Part shown: piece by piece, positions 6,444-7,387 of the stretch | Numbering within the stretch: position 1 is the first letter of the stretch | Layout of the letters: every line of letters begins with the position of its first letter | NCBI GenBank assembly: GCA_000435055.1 | Contig: FR879709.1 | Span: 202,140-209,526 of the forward strand | Direction of reading: 5' to 3' | From: Clostridium sp. CAG:138 | Lineage (GTDB): Bacteria > Bacillota > Clostridia > Christensenellales > CAG-138 | DNA: 7,387 nucleotides | Program-made: the position numbers and the translations under genes | Notes under the pieces: generated by a model | Databases searched by the model: none | What the model was told of the DNA's origin: nothing | What the model saw: the letters and a program-made list of their open reading frames with translations, nothing else

Positions 6444-7387
6444 TTATCTGCCTTTTATGTTTAAAATTTGTTTCAATTTATTAAAGTACGAATACGGCTT
6501 CACCATTTTGGGGTGAACAAGCGATAAATACCACATATACAGGTCATAACTCGAATTTCGTCTAATATTTTCAAGAGCACCCCACAAACTCATGCGATAC
6601 TCTTTCGGTATAGCCGGATGACTGCATCTACTGTAGCCCTTAACAATGATTTTCGACTGTATCACTTTTCTGAATTTTCCTGCAAGAAGAACCAGTTCCT
6701 CATCCTTCTGTTCTCTGAAAAAATCAATACATCCGTCAACGGCTTTTACTCCGTCAAAACACATATTCCATGCCAATGTATCCATAATGCTGCCTTTTCG
6801 TTGTCTGTAACAATACATTTTATTATCAATAATTGATACCATTTTTGCTCTGTACAGCAGTTTCGGCGTAGTTCCGTCATCCTCATGTATCCTGCCAACC
6901 GGATACCGAATATCTGTAAAGAGTTCCGATTTGTAGAGTTTTCCCCATGCCATTATAGGAACTCTTCCATCCATTCTATATATGCTCAAGCATGCATCTC
7001 TGCCGCTGATTGTTTTTGTTGACATATCGTTCATCTGACTTTTATCTTCTGTTTCTTCGCCATCAAGGAAAGTGTTTATTCCGCAGATTGCGATGTCTGA
7101 TCCGCTTTCTGCAATACAGTCATGCATTTTTTCGAGCATATTCTCCGTGATGAAATCATCGCTGTCAACAAACATGATATATTCTCCTTTTGCCAAACTT
7201 ATTCCCGCGTTTCTCGCTGCAGATACACCTTTGTTCTCTTGATGAATAACGTGTACACGTGAATCCTGCTTTGCATATTCATCACAGATTTTCCCGCAAT
7301 TATCCGGAGATCCGTCATCCACAAGTATTAATTCAAAGTCTCTGTAAGTTTGTGCAAGTATACTTTCTATGCATTTTGGAATATATT
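6444..7387 (-). CDS. Family 2 glycosyltransferase (5' end missing)
   Basis: This leftward gene enters from the right edge and ends at a TAA (6444-6446); 313 residues are visible. The reading frame is open to the edge, beginning YIPKCIESILAQTYRDFELI, so only the first ~15-20 residues (the usual VSVIVPVYN strand) are missing. GT2 motifs follow in order: LVDDGSPDN (visible residues 21-29), the NKGVSAARNAG segment (about 51-61), the VDSDD metal motif (73-77) and HEDDGTTPKLLYRA (168-181), which belongs to the catalytic-base region. The family moves a sugar from a nucleotide donor to a growing glycan on the cytoplasmic membrane face, typically in capsule, exopolysaccharide or teichoic-type polymer synthesis. 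Donor and linkage cannot be inferred. The C-terminal part is basic and aromatic-rich, consistent with peripheral membrane association. It is visibly more AT-rich than the hut genes. It overlaps nothing and is followed after 2 nt by the interrupted glycosyltransferase, indicating one transcript. Confidence 0.93.
   Translation of the reverse strand, partial: YIPKCIESILAQTYRDFELILVDDGSPDNCGKICDEYAKQDSRVHVIHQENKGVSAARNAGISLAKGEYIMFVDSDDFITENMLEKMHDCIAESGSDIAICGINTFLDGEETEDKSQMNDMSTKTISGRDACLSIYRMDGRVPIMAWGKLYKSELFTDIRYPVGRIHEDDGTTPKLLYRAKMVSIIDNKMYCYRQRKGSIMDTLAWNMCFDGVKAVDGCIDFFREQKDEELVLLAGKFRKVIQSKIIVKGYSRCSHPAIPKEYRMSLWGALENIRRNSSYDLYMWYLSLVHPKMVKPYSYFNKLKQILNIKGR

Noticed and set aside
1..7387. 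CRISPR arrays, tRNAs, rRNAs, insertion sequences, integrase or defence genes
   Set aside because: I looked on both strands for regularly spaced repeats, transposase motifs and terminal repeats and saw none. All substantial coding sequence is accounted for by the genes listed.

Overview
The window holds two leftward (minus-strand) gene clusters separated by a short stretch of decayed rightward coding sequence. Gene content, strong Shine-Dalgarno sites and a textbook sigma-A-type promoter suggest a Firmicute, probably an uncultured anaerobic or gut-type Clostridia member. The species cannot be named from the sequence, and this placement is inference.

Left part (1-4215): a histidine-degradation (hut) operon reading right to left: a promoter at 4187-4215, a ~110-nt leader with three small hairpins, hutH (histidine ammonia-lyase), hutU (urocanate hydratase, long ~670-residue form) and the first 62 codons of glutamate formimidoyltransferase (ftcD), which runs off the left edge. 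HutH turns histidine into urocanate and HutU turns urocanate into imidazolonepropionate. The imidazolonepropionase step (hutI) is not in the window. FtcD then moves the formimino group of formiminoglutamate to tetrahydrofolate. The cell therefore gains glutamate, ammonia and one-carbon units, as in anaerobic histidine fermenters. The hutU-ftcD gap (228 nt) is long for an operon and rich in inverted repeats.

Middle (about 4216-4660): no intact gene is convincing. A rightward open frame ending at 4569 carries what looks like the C-terminal beta-rich end of a secreted or lipoprotein-type protein common in Clostridia, without its signal peptide or N-terminal part. I read it as a remnant. A strong hairpin with a T7 tract (4588-4634) closes the right-hand cluster.

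Right part (4661-7387): a tight leftward cluster of a family-2 glycosyltransferase (5' end cut by the window edge), a second GT-A-fold glycosyltransferase, and a membrane-anchored calcineurin-like metallophosphoesterase. Gaps are 2 nt and an ATGA overlap, so they are probably co-transcribed, probably as the end of a surface-polysaccharide locus. The second glycosyltransferase has an in-frame TAA at codon 24, with clear coding sequence on both sides. It is therefore probably a pseudogene, and this is the most notable observation here. Base composition drops from roughly 53-55% GC in the hut genes to roughly 30-40% in the glycosyltransferase end (hand-counted sample rows).

I found no CRISPR array, tRNA, rRNA, insertion sequence or evidence of a new defence or mobile system. 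Apart from the interrupted gene and the coding remnant, the content is ordinary metabolism and cell-surface machinery.
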